A DNA stretch of 64,000 nucleotides, taken from contig JAZHRO010000002.1 in NCBI GenBank assembly GCA_037157565.1, positions 40,692,501 to 40,756,500 of the forward strand, in the 5' to 3' direction. This DNA is from Thalassia testudinum (Eukaryota > Streptophyta > Magnoliopsida > Alismatales > Hydrocharitaceae). This document shows, in pieces, positions 45,951-58,549 of the stretch. Below the pieces are notes generated by a model. That model was not told where the DNA came from, did not search any database, and worked only from the letters and a program-made list of their open reading frames with translations. The translations under genes and the position numbers were made by a program. Within the stretch, counting starts at the first letter, position 1. Each line of letters starts with the position of its first letter.

Positions 45951-46008
45951 GACGTCTGGGAGGTGTCCCAGACGTTTGGCCAGACGTCTAGAACCACTTC
46001 CAGAAATC
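45951..46008. repeat. Phased array near the start of solo LTR-D copy 3
   Basis: Cores start at 45951, 45971 (GACGTT), 45983 and 46003 (GAAATC); steps 20, 12 and 20. It lies upstream of the TTTAAAAAG box. Confidence 0.7.
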
Positions 46009-46476
46009 TGGGATCTATTTTCGGTGGCACGCGGGACTGCGTCTGCGTGCAGGCGCGCGCAGACCCGCAACCGCCTTCCTCTCTCTTTTTCCCTCTCTCC
46101 TCCTGCGACCGCAGTCTGCATTCTCTCTCTCTTCCTCTCCCCGCGTGGCTTTAAAAAGCCTCGCCCTCTCCCTCACTCTCTTCACCTCCGCTCCTCCTTC
46201 TCCTTCCAGCCGGTGCGCGAGTGCGAGCGCGAGTGAGCGGCAGCAGCGACAGCCGCGGTGAGCGTGGGAGGAGGTGCTGCGCGAGGGAGGAGGCGCTCGG
46301 CCGTGAGGGCGAGCTTGCCGGGGCTACTAGGGTCGGCCGGCGGGGGGAGCAGCAGACGCGGGGTGACATGGGAGGTCTGCTGCAGCTCGAGCAGCAGGTG
46401 GACGAGACGCGGTGTGGCCGTGCATTGCGAGCAGAGGGCGAGCCGCGCCCTGATTCTGGAATTTTTTCCAGAATCA

Positions 46477-46816
46477 GACGTTTGGGCTTCCAACCAGACG
46501 ACGGGGAGGACGTCTGGAGGATTGTCCAGACGTCTGAAAGGTGAGTTATTTTCATCCTTCTTCCTTTTCTTCGGTCGTCCGTACTGAGAGAGAGAAATGG
46601 GTACGCGCAGGTTCTGGATTCGCCATCCAACGCGAATCAGACGTCTGGCAGCGGTGCCAGACGACCGGAGGGACTTCCAGACGTCCGGGGTGACCGTCAG
46701 ACGTCTTGGAACTAGGCCAGACGCCCCCGCATGCTTCTAGACATCTGAGAGACCACGCAGGAGAAGGTATCATCTGATCCCCATTTTTAAGACGTCTAGA
46801 AGAAGTTTCAGACGTC
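46477..46816. repeat. Phased arrays downstream of the promoter in solo LTR-D copy 3
   Basis: Cores start at 46477, 46497, 46509 and 46529 (steps 20, 12, 20); then 46640, 46660, 46680, 46700, 46720 and 46740 in strict 20-bp phase; then 46791 and 46811. Several are decayed to GACGAC, GACGCC or GACATC, yet the positions hold. Confidence 0.8.
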
Positions 46817-48579
46817 TGATTTGGCACTGTTTCGTCATTTTCGACCCGTTTAGGGCCCGTTCGAAGTCCGTTTTCCGTGTTTCGAGTTGCGTGCTTTTCG
46901 GAATTAAATCCTCTACCCGTCTACAGTAGTTGTATACTATTTTGAGAAACTCCTTGTGTTTGATCCTTGTGATAGGACCCCGTTCCGTTGCAGTCTCGGG
47001 GGTTGCGGAGGTACGCGGGATTCCCGACCACGCCCCCAGTATGCCTGTTGTAACCGGTAGAGTGGCTTTTAAGTTTATTAGGATAATCTGTTAAATTATG
47101 GAACTATAAATAGAACCTAGGACATTGCATGAATCCTAGGAATGAGAAATAGATTGAATGATAGATCCTAGGTGTTGCTTGAATCCTAGGGCTGGAAAAC
47201 TAGATTGTATGATAGATCCTAGGATATGGCATGAATCCTAGGATGGGGAAAACTAGTGGAATATATGAATACTGATTTAACAGCTGCCTGTTATGAATAA
47301 CTAAACGTGATTGAGAACATGGATTGTAAGAACGTGAAACTGGAAAGTGAAACCTAGATGTTCTGAGTTAAAAGAGCTGGAACCCTACGGGGAATTAGGA
47401 GTGGAACTCCTAGAAAGAGAAAGGAATGGAACTGAGAAAGAAAGATGGGGTAGTGTGCTGTCTCTTGGGTACGTAGTACCAAGGGAAGTACCTGTACCTA
47501 TTTAGTGCAGAGCGTAGCCAGCCGCCCCAGGGACCCGGGGTTAGGTCTGGCCACTTTGTACCAACTTGCTGGCCCTGGTGTACGTAGTACCGAGGAGAGC
47601 TACTAGTGTAGGGAGGTACTAGCTACCCCACGGGCCCCGGGGTTCTGCTAGCCTCCTACACCGACTTGTTAGGCCCACTGGGGCAAACCAGGGTAGTCAG
47701 GCGAGGGTGCGCGGACTGTGGAGGGGCAAGGCCCCTGTTTGGTTACTGTGGAGGGGTTGGACCCCCTATTATTGAGAGGGCTCTGCCTTGTACTGGTTCC
47801 GTGCTATGCTTTGGGCGCACCCGTTAACGGAAATGACTGACCGCGTGCCAGTGCGGGTTAGCTACCTGTGCGTTTATCGCGCGTGCCGTAGTCACCGTTA
47901 CGCCTGTCCGTGACCTTGGGGTGGTTGACTGAGAGTAGGATCACCACGGGGAACTCTCCCGGCCAGGAGAGCACCACGTGCTACTTCTACTTTTTGGAGA
48001 AGACTGCAATCAAGATCGTTCCCACGAGGAACATTCGAGATCAAGTGAAGGATCTGAGAAATAAATGAAATCGTGAGACAATTGAAAGACGTAAATAAAT
48101 AAAGTAATAGAACATAACAGCTACTGTACACTCTACTGTTTCTTTTGTTTTAGTTGCCACTCTACTCAGCGTTTTGCTGACGTGTTACACTCGTTACCTT
48201 TCAGGACCAGGTGTTGAGCAGCCAGGGTCAGCGGCTGCAGAGGACGCTGGGCCGAGTAGGGTCCAATAGAGTTACCACTGTTCTCTTGTACCTCTTTTTG
48301 TTCCACTGTAGTGAGTAGTTCTTGTTACCGCTGTACTTTTCTTTACCTGCATTTCATATTATGTTATGAATGTTGTTTTATTGTTGTGGTGGTATATACT
48401 GTAGTGGTTTCTTTCCTTACTGCTGTATTTTCTTACTGTTAGTTATATTCATGCTGAATGTGGTTTATTTTACTGCTCTTTTGGTTACTTCCTCGTTGGA
48501 CGACTAGGTCTTGGGATTAGTCGAGTCGGTCCGGTTCTCCTGTCTCGTAGGGACTCGGGAATCGGGTCATTACAGGAGT

Positions 48580-51500
48580 AGAATTAGTTAGTGAGCTCAT
48601 TGATGAATTGTTAGATTAGTTAGGAGTAGAGTTGCCTAGATCGACTTCGCCCTCTCTGATCAATTCAGATCAAAGAGGTGGTTTTTCACTATCATATCGA
48701 TCCACTGATGTCCCTCATCATCTCACTCATTTATGAATGTTTTCCTCGCAATTTAGTCGCCAACCATCCATTCATCAAGGCATCAAATCAGATTTGATGC
48801 TCTTGAGCATTTAGATCTTATTTGAGCGCCCAATTTTATTTGAGGGTAACTCCATTCATCCCATTTGCTCACAATGACCCTAATTTGGTTTTTACTGAGT
48901 TGAATCATAGATCATTTTTTAGTTGTTTTGATTTGACAATAATCAGAGCTTTGGCTTGAAATGTGAATGAGTCGATTGCCTGATATGAATTCTTCTCTTC
49001 ATGCTATCTATGGCATAAGAGGAGCATTAGATTAGGATTATTTTGTGTTTTGTGAGCTCTGATTTCCCTTTGAGTTTAATGAGATTTATCTGATGTGATT
49101 TGCAAATGGTAGAAGAGTAAGCTTTCATGTATTGAAATCTTGAGATGAATTTACATCTTACACTGTCTATAGTGTAAGATGTAAATCAGATCAAGACTTT
49201 AATGATTTTGGGAGATAAATTTGGTTTTCAAGGTGATTTCAGATGAGTCTCATGAGATTTAGGAGTGTTTAATGAAGATTTCAATGCCTGAATTTGATTT
49301 TGAATGAGTTTTCATATTGATCATGTTTAAACAATTACTTGAACATGTGATTTTTTATTTTAAATCTCCCATATCAGCATATCAATGAGCTACTCAGCAA
49401 CTACATTATTTAGGATTGAACTCTAATTTCAAGTAATTGGAAGAGTTGAGATTGATTTCAGTGGGGCTTCAAGGGCTGATTTGAAACTTTCTCTTCATGT
49501 TGTCTATAGCATGAGAGAATGTTTAGGTCAGATTTTCCCTTATGTCTTGTAACTCTGATTTGGATTTGGATTTGAGTTAGATCTGGATTTTCATGGCAAC
49601 AGCTTGATTGAGATTTTACAGCATCTGATCTACTGAATTTGAGCTCAGATCAGACCTACTTGGTCTGATAAGAGCAAGGACAACAATTAAGTCGTTTGAC
49701 TTCAGAACATCAAAACAGCAACATTCAGCTGTTGGAAATAGGAACAGTAGGAGTAGCTACTGGGAATCACACAGCACCAGCAGATAGCAATTGCTGAAGT
49801 GACTTGAGGCAGCTGCATTTAAGACGTCTGATCAGTTTAGGAGCTGCATCTGATCTGGAATGGTAGCAGCTGCCTGAACTGATCTGAGCTGATCAACTTG
49901 GGAATGGAAATTTGGGTCTATTTGGGGATCTAGTGAAGCTGACTTGTCTTGTAATGTCAGGAATTCTTATTCAAGCAATCATATACTTGAAATGTATTTT
50001 TGATTTAGTTAAAATGCTTGTTTACTCTCATTTGATTCATTATCAGCTATATGCAATGTGTACAACTGTCCAAATTGTGGTTTAATGAAAATCTTAGTGG
50101 AAATTATGTTTAACTGACCCAAAATATGTCATGTAAAGCGTTAGATGTGCTTGAGTGTTTAAACACCTATTCTAGCCCTTAGAATAGAATTAGAGGTCTT
50201 TGGTTTCACTTCCAACATTCATTCAAGGCTTCTTTTGGGTTAGTTTGTAAAAAAATAAAATACTTAAAAAATTCACAAAAAAATAAAATAAAGATGTCTT
50301 GAGTAGGATTAGCAATTTTTCTAAGTGTTCACCAAGTTTCAAGGTAATCTGAATCCCCAGCCTAGTAGAACATACCAGGCGACGGTTCGGTATACCTTAG
50401 AATTTAATAAAAGACCTAAGATCAAAAATCACAAAAAAACTTCTCTCTCATCTCACTTTGTCTTTCTCATCCCTTGCATCTATTATACATACGAAAACTA
50501 TAAAAACAAGAAAACTATCAAAAATACCTAAAAATACCTTGTATACTATGTATATACTTGTAAATATAATTTAAAACCTAACCTATATGTATATAGTATA
50601 CAATATGTGAATAATGTGTATAATTAAATTATGTATGTATTCTATATATTAAATTAAATATTTAAGATGATTTATTGTATATTTAACTTTGTTATATTAT
50701 TATAATTAATTTATATAAACTAAAAGTATATTAATCTAAGTAATTATATAAATCTATCTATATGTACATAATTATATCTCATTCTGTCTGTACATATTTA
50801 ACCATGCAATATGAGCTATATAATACTTGTAATTTAATTTAGTTAGGTAATTATAGTAGATAATTAAGTTATTAAGTTAATTAAATAATTTATTAACTTA
50901 AAGTAAAGGAAATTAGTAAATTAAGCTAATACTGAAGTAATTTTTAATGCATACTTGTATAATATTATTATAAGTATTTTTAACTTATTTATACTGTATT
51001 TATAGTATACTATAGTATTTATAAATTATTTATGTACATAACTATCTAAAACATCTATTTAAATGTAAATAAATTAAAATAATGTCTATAAAATACATTA
51101 AAAATGTATAATAAATACTTTATTATGTAACTTAACTCTGTATTAAGTCAATTGTATGTTAATTAACTAATTTATACTTTAATTAAGTAAGGAACTCTTA
51201 ATTTAACGTGTATAAGCAGCCAACTTTAAATAATTTTATTATATATCTAAATAATTTATTTTTGTAAATAAACTACATAATCATATAGCCCTATATAAGG
51301 GATTTGTACTCATATAATTGAATTTTAATTTAAGATAATTTATGGCCCTCGAATTGAGGGCCAAATCTCCTCAATCCAAATGCAACGCAATGTAGCACAG
51401 CACCCATTAGGTGCTTTTGATTAGTGCCACATCGTGGCCTGCGGAAGCAGCAAAGTAATATTTAAGGCTTTTGTGCTGGCGATCTCACCGGTCATCAGCG

Positions 51501-51899
51501 GAGGGCACAAAAACAATGAGCATATGTACCGGTTATTCCGAGGCAAGTGCCGCGTGCACTTGCGGGCATGTGTAGGTGCATGCATATGCACGTATGTGCA
51601 CAAGTGTATGGGCACGTGAGTGTGGACCTGTATTGGGCCAGAGAATGCACAAAAATTTACCTAAATAAAACTAGGACTAGCCCACTAGTAGAGGTCTGGT
51701 CCTGCCTCTGCCATTGTGTATCCTTCAAACGTGAATCGGCCCACCCAGTAAACCAAATTTTTGGTCTTCAATGAATAGTGTTTGTGTGTGTTAAGAGGGG
51801 AGAGAAGCCTAGAAAATGACCAAGTGTGAGAGAAGAAGAGGAGAAATGAGAAAGCATGTAGCGACTAGGTGTTGCGTTGGCTGAGTGCTTGTGTGTCTG
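48580..51899 (+). mobile_element. LTR-B-related sequence, right of solo LTR-D copy 3
   Basis: From about 51400 it matches the 3' part of LTR-B (alternating GCATGC/GCACGT tract at 51550-51625 and a 'cccacccagtaaaccaaatttttgg'-like block). The middle, 50250-51350, is very AT-rich. The last 780 bp of LTR-B are missing. No gene was seen. Confidence 0.4.
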
Positions 51900-51915
51900 T
51901 GTGAGAGTGTATTTA

Positions 51916-51916
<1 letters not shown>

Positions 51917-51951
<35 letters not shown>
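51917..51951. repeat. TG/TA microsatellite
   Basis: A run of (TG) at 51917-51932 passes into (TA) at 51932-51951. A second TA run is near 51989-52002. Confidence 0.9.
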
Positions 51952-54900
51952 GTGCAAGTATATGTATATAAATAATGTATACGAATGTATATATATATAT
52001 ATAGTGTATATATGTATATGTATGAGTGGTATAGATATGTTTGAGCTCTTTTATATATAAATAACCTTAGAGCTTTAGCAACGAATGTATCCGTCACTGT
52101 ATATCTATTTATATGTTAGTATAGATAACTATTTTTTCTTTAGGTTATGTATATATGTTACCAAGGCTATAGTGACATATGTATATGTCACTGTAAATAG
52201 AATATATGTTACTATAGATATTAGTATGTTAATATAATTTAGTATAGTAGATATTAGTATTATTTTTGTACCTACACTTAGGTATTACTTATAATAGTTG
52301 CATATAATTAACTTAGTGTAGTATTAGCTAGTTTTTTATGCCTATTAATTGTACATTTATTTTAGGCATTGTAAAGCATATTAATTAATTCTTTTTATAT
52401 ATAATTAACCAATTTATTAATTATTTGATTTAGTCATTTATTTTGTAAATAAAATTAATATTTTTGGAATAAAAGAATATTTTTGAACTTAGAGAGTGAT
52501 GTATATCAATAACTACGCCTAATGAACGACCTAAAAACTTATCAGTAAAAATTGTAATTAAATAAAAATGATGCGATATCGATTTGCATTGTGACATCTT
52601 TACTACAATAACAACACATAAAACACCATTTTTATTGCAACTCAGTAGTCGCACATCAACCCTTCACCTCTAGCTCCACTTATAAATACCCCTTAGGATC
52701 CTCGATCTCGGGGAGCGACCCCCTTCCTACTTCTCCAATACTGGTTGCTCAATAGGCCATTCTTCCCAAACTCCAGTGAATTCCACCTTCCCTCTCTAAT
52801 CTTCTCTGAGGACCTCGACCTTCCACCCTTCTATGCTTTCCTTCGCCACATCTCCAGATGGGTTTATGACCTCATCCTTGCATGCTACGTCGCACATTCC
52901 TCTCTCACCGGAGATCTATTTCTCCCTCTCTGATTTCTTCCTCCGTCACGAGCCATCGACAGAGCTCCTCTCGTCTCCTTCGTCCAGGTAATCGTAGTTA
53001 GTCTTAGAATTTAATGTAGAGTAGTTTTAGTTAGTTAATTAATTAGTTAGCTCAGTGTAATCAGTAGATTAGCTTCATCGTTTCCATCTTCAACGAGGTC
53101 AAATCCGACCTCGCTGGACTTCGATTCATGTTTTTAAGCACAAGATTATTTTCTTTATCCTCTCATGATCATTTTCCACTTCTTTTCCCTCAATTTTATC
53201 ACCTACATGTCGAAACCCACTTCACCTTCACCGGATCTCCTCCACTGTCTATGGCAGAGGGATCTGACCTAAATCACACTCACAAGGGGTCCTCTGCCAC
53301 CTTATCATCACTCAAGGAACTTGTCCTCACTCTTAATTAAATCAATTATCCTTTATTCCCTAGATGCCTAATTTTCATCTCACCTTTTGAGCACGTTGTC
53401 AATGGTAGCTCAGAAGAGGTTAATTCATCTAATTGATCACCTATTCACCTTCACTTAGTCATAATAAGTAATTCCACTCACTTAATTGAGTGAGAGGGTA
53501 ATTCTTGAGTTAGTTCAAACTCAAGAGTCCCAATTACTGAAACTCTTGATTAATTCATATGTCTGATCATCAACTAGATCAATTGACTTGTTCTTGAGGT
53601 TCTCTGTAACCTTAGGAATCTCTAGAGATCATTCTTGTTTTGTTTCATGGAAATTGGATCTTCGATTGCAACTCTTGTCCTTCACCGAAGCTCCGGCATG
53701 TTGAAACAAAGCCAAAGCCTTTAGGACTTCATGAGAAGCTCTAGATCACCTTTTTATGAATTAAGGATCGGATTTGGATAATTAAATTTAAGTTTTGATG
53801 TTTGAATCATCCTAATGGACTTTGTCTTCTCCAACTCCGACGGAGTTGGAGAGGCAACGTATTTGAGGTTTAGAGCTTGTAAGTAAGTCCAAAAGCAAGA
53901 GCTGAATGTATAGAACCTACCTAAGCTTTTATTTAAGTCTAAGGAGTTTTAGATTTGTCTGACAAACACACCTCCTCTTGATCTCAGGTGACAAAGCCTG
54001 ATAGCACTGCCGAAGTGATAAAAACTTGGTTTTGAGATGTTGAATTAATCCCAGAGGTTGAATTTGACCTGTCTAAGATTTCAATTTGATTGGAAAAGCT
54101 TTGATTTAGAAAGTCAACTTTTGACCTTCGAAAGTCAACACAGAGCTGTTCTTGAGGAATTTAGGTCTGAAACTTTGATTTAATGGATTATTTGAGCTTC
54201 TATGATGATTTAGAATCTATAGGAACTGATTTGATGAGGTTTCATTGAGTTCCTATGAAGATTTTTGCATCTGTGTATGTTGGGTCATAATTGGAACCCA
54301 ACACTATTTTTGATACTATTGACGAGTTTCAAATGCAAATCTTACCCAGATACATCACAACTCTCCTTTTGAATCGATCTAGATCTCTTTTGAACACTTC
54401 AATCTCTCTTTTGAGTGATTTCATCCTGGTTGCTATGTTTTATGCATCGAGCTTCAACCTCAAAAGCTTGAAGAGCTTTTCAGAGCTTCTCTCACTTCGA
54501 TACTGCTTCTAATTTGTGTGGAATTGTCTTTTGAAGTCATTTGGAATCTCAATTGAGAGATTCAATCTTATTCACAGGTCATATGACCTAATATTCACTT
54601 CTATAGCATGTAGAAAGCCATGGCAACAGAGCCATGTTCACCTTCTGATTGCACAGACCAAATTTGATCCAACCATCAAATTGATGGTGAAATTGGATAG
54701 CTGAATCTTTAAGCTTTCGATTGAGCTTTTGATCATATTGAATGGAGCTCTGAGTCGCCAGAAATCGACGTTCGAAGTCAGCGGCGGCGAACGCTGCACA
54801 GAAGGAGAAGCGACTACCTTAGTCCCACCTCAGAAACCTACAGACACCCGCCTTAGTATAAAACGAATAATGCGCAATGACGCATCGGTGGTCATCGCAG

Positions 54901-55212
54901 GGCGCATGAAATGAACATTTGATCTTTGAGAGTGTGCATGCACGTGCATGTGTGTGTGCTTGCGGCGCACATGGGTGCACGTGGGTCCGAGTGGGCGTGA
55001 GATTTGGTGGGCTTGGATAGGGCCCATTATTTTGCAAATTTAAAAGGCTAAAATCCACCATAAACAAAACTAGGAACAGGTTCAAGTAGTGGTCTAGTCC
55101 CACCCTATGGATATTGTGTATCCCACGAACAAATCAAGTCCACCCATTAACCAATTTTTGGTTAAGTGTTAAAAAGCATGGGTTTAAGGACTTGAAATGG
55201 CTAAGTGTGCAA
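51952..55212 (+). mobile_element. LTR-B copy 3, first part
   Basis: TATA box TATAAATA at 52681-52688, then collinear with LTR-B copy 1 to 55212: 'caactccgacgg' block near 53840, 'catggcaacagagccatg' near 54630 and alternating tract near 54930. The left border is uncertain. It is interrupted by LTR-A at 55213 and resumes at 57903. Confidence 0.55.
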
Positions 55213-57902
55213 TGTTGTTAGGCGAAAGAGGAGTTTTAAATATACGTTCATTGTAATACACCCTTAAATCGTACAACAAAACATTTAAATTTATAAACTC
55301 AGAATCTAAAGGGAGTCCGAGGTCATTCGTAGGGAGCAAATGTGGAACTCGCACATTAATCTTCATTTAAAATAGATGAGCATAATAAATTGAGAAACAG
55401 ATAGATATTCAGTGAATATAACTTGTCAGATTGATATTCAAAAGATTATGAGACAAAAAGAATAGAAAAGACAAAATAATGGTGATTTAAATCACCAATT
55501 ATTCATCTTAATTAAGCATATATCTCATACTCAAATTATTCAAATAACCAAGCAATACTTTCAATCAGATAATCAATGTTAACTTAGGTACTTAAATAAC
55601 TCAACAGTGCTAGCATCAACCTCAATCAGATGTCGCCTTCACAGAACTAGATGACTTAACAGAGCATAGTGCAGTGCCTCACAAAAGGCACACGCTAGCA
55701 CAAGGCTTTCTCAAGAGCTCTTCTTTTTAAACCTTTCAGAGACTAAGGCTTCTCTCACAAGCCTTCAAGCATAGCACACGGCTAAGTGTTAGCCATCCTT
55801 CAGCACAAGGCTACTTTCTTCAGAGAGCAAAACCCACCCCCCTCCTCTCACAGAACTCTCTCTTTTCCTTCTCTTCTCTCAAACCCAGGTGTAATCGAGT
55901 TAATGTATCGGGTTATCAGATCCTAGGAAGTGACCAGACCCACGAGCGTGTGTTGCGGGCGAGGAGTGAAGGCAAGTGCACGGGGACCCGACCCCCAGTG
56001 TTCTGGGCAATAAGCGTATATCACAAAATCCATTTATATGTTGTCGGTTGCTTCTCATCCACCAATGTGGGACTAAATGTCCATATCTTCTTCGCTTGCG
56101 TGCAGCTAAGATTGCTTCTTCAATTGGAGCAACTACTGGTCCTCCCTCACTCAATTGAGGGTTTGGGCTTCATCAAGGTGCCAAGCCGCGTCAAGTAAAG
56201 ATGGAGGCAAAGCTTGCGAGTGTCTCATGGCGACTAACGGCGTTGGGGAAGACGACCGGAGATGGCAACAGTGACGGTGACCTGCATAATAATACGGCTT
56301 AGGGCCCAATTAAATGGCTGAAAACCTTCACCGTTGTGTGGCGAAGTTGTGGTAGATGTGATTTGGTGTGAGGTGCAGTGAAGTGGCCGAAGTGTGAAGA
56401 TGAGCAGAGCTCCGGTGAATAGAGTCAAGGAAGGTGGAGGTATTGAAGTGTTAAATTAGGTTGGGTGAAAGCATAGTGGAGGCATGTGTGAGCTTTTACC
56501 CAACCTAATTTGGGTGGAACGGGACAGAGGAGGTCCGACGATGAAGGCGGTCATGGAGGTGGTTGCCGGAGTTGGAGAAGGAGGAGAAGGAATTAGGACC
56601 TAAGGTTTAGCCTAAACCTAATTAGAGGGTAGAGAGAGAGAAGTCCTAAGGTAATTAGATGAATGGAGGTTCGAGGAAGCTTGCCGAAGGTACGTCGGAG
56701 CTATGGACGAAGGAGGTGGAGATGGAGCCGACGAGGAGGTAATTGGGCCGCCTTCTTTGTCTGGAAGCACAGCGATGAGGAGTTGAGAAGAAGCCCTCTT
56801 CCTATTGTACGTGGGAGTGGTTGAAGAAGGGGGTTGGTGAAGCTCCAGGTCGTCGTTAATGGCGACGGTGGAAGAAGAAAGGAGGAGTTGCTCGCCAAAA
56901 ACTAGACAAAGATGCTTGGGTGGATGTGGCCACTTTTATAGATGAGGCTTCCCTCGTATGAAATGCCTATTTGGAAGGTGTCCAAAGCCCCTGAAGACTT
57001 GATTTTCTTGAGTTCGCCGACACAATTTCTGGCCATGATTGGCTTCAAGAAAGACCTTGGTTGACACAGATTAATCTGAAGATCAATTTCACCAAATTTG
57101 GTGATTTATGGTTGAGATTTCATCAATCAACTTATCGAAATCAATGAAGCAAGTTTGGGTTAGTTCCTACTTCTTTCCCAATTTGATCGCAAGGAAGAAG
57201 ATGGCGGTTGGACCCATTTGCAAGAGAGATGAGAAGGTAGGGGCCTCTTTGAAAGGAAAATATGAAAGCTAAGGGTTTAAGTGCAAGGAATAGAGGTATG
57301 GGGACTGAGTTGCAAACTAGGTCGAGATGAGCTCTGATTGAGCTCAAATTTTGGTACAAACCTAATTTAGACCCAAGGAATATAGTGGTGTAGTTGAATT
57401 TGAGTTTTGATCAAGTTTGACAGGGAAATTTGTGTAGAAACCTAAATTAGGGCAGAATTCTTTCTAAGACACTGTTCAAGGTCAAAATATGCTCCAAAGG
57501 TCAAATCAATGATACCAAACCTCAAGGACTATTTTTCTATAAATTTTAGTAGATTTATATGAATTTTATTCTATCCAAAACCTCAGTAATTCAAGTGGGT
57601 CTAAAATTAAGGTTTTGGATGCTGAATTGGTTCTCGAAATTCGTGAAATCCTGTTTCTATCTGTGTGGACCTTCTTATTAGACTTTAATGCTCATTAGAC
57701 CTTAGATTAACCCTTTTCAAATCCTGTGGTTACTTTGCTTTTATGATGTAATGTTAAAACTATAGAATTAACCCTATTTTACTATTCTTCTCTCAAAAAG
57801 GATATACAAGGAATTATGACACTCAGGGGATTACGTAGGAGCATTTGTCACTTGATTCTGATTGATTAAAGCTAGTTATGGCTCATGATGATGTTATCAT
57901 CA
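55213..57902 (-). mobile_element. LTR-A solo copy (2690 bp)
   Basis: TGTTGTTAGGCG ... GTTATCATCA on the plus strand, nested in LTR-B copy 3. Flanks TGCAA (55208-55212) and TGGAG (57903-57907) may be a decayed 5-bp duplication. On the minus strand a TATA box TATAAAAG lies at 56940-56933. No internal region adjoins it. Frames inside it are chance frames. Confidence 0.7.
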
Positions 57903-58549
57903 TGGAGAAAGTTTTGCATAGTTAAGACTTAAGAGAAGAGGGAGAGAGGTTAAGTACTAGGAGCTAATATGTAAAGTGCAAAAAGAGAGAGAGATGCACG
58001 TGCAAAGAGGGTGAGCTTAGTGAAGAAAGAGAAAATTAAAGAAATGATTAAGAGAGAAGGCTGAGAGTTAATTGATTAAAAATTGTTTAAGCTTTTCAAT
58101 GTATACAAGGCATTCATTCTAAATTGTAATTTCTTTTATACCTTATTTTGTAAACACTAGTTGTAGGATATTTTCTTTTACTATTCATTGCAAAATCTTT
58201 TATGTACTTTTCTTTCATTAATGGAATAATTGCACGTTTTAATTGTTCAATTTTATGTGCAATTATTCATGCACATAATATATAACTTAATTATAGGTTT
58301 ACTTAGTAAAGTAATTAGTAATATTATGCATTAGAATAAAAATGGTGAAATAATTAAAGTTTATGCCTCCCAGTGAACGACTTGGACTTAACCAGTTAAA
58401 AGAATAAAAATATAAAATGTTAGGTTAGCTTGACCCTATACTATAATTAATGACAATGATTTATCAAATCAAGTTAACCTAAGTACATTCTTTGCATGAT
58501 TAATTAAGCCTAATAACCTTAATTAACCGTGTTGAAAATTGAACGATCA
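57903..58549 (+). mobile_element. LTR-B copy 3, last part
   Basis: Resumes LTR-B after the LTR-A insert. It has the polyadenylation-like block near 58110-58230 and the end ...GAACGATCA at 58549. The gag remnant that follows lies on the same strand, so this may be the 5' LTR of that element; no primer site was recognised at the join. Confidence 0.6.

Larger units (their letters stand above)
45919..48574 (+). mobile_element. Solo LTR-D copy 3 (2656 bp, inverted)
   Basis: TGTTACGAACGC ... GGGTCATTACA, with exact GGAGT duplications at 45914-45918 and 48575-48579. It is the reverse complement of copies 1 and 2 in layout. In this orientation a TTTAAAAAG box near 46150 is followed by a CT-rich stretch, then a CpG-rich segment. 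A splice donor AG|GTGAGT follows, with the intron starting at 46541, and an acceptor TTTCAG|GACC at 48204-48205. All are kept in copies 1 and 2. Small GC-rich frames (for example 46221-46544) overlap the palindrome arrays and I do not call them genes. Confidence 0.85.

Noticed and set aside
46221..46544. Small frame in solo LTR-D copy 3 similar to a minus frame in copy 2
   Set aside because: The similarity follows from DNA identity of the LTRs; the frame is broken in copy 1 and its end is read through the palindrome array.
50250..51350. Extreme AT-rich stretch as a replication origin or matrix attachment region
   Set aside because: AT content alone is not evidence; it fits the AT-rich part of an LTR-B-related copy.
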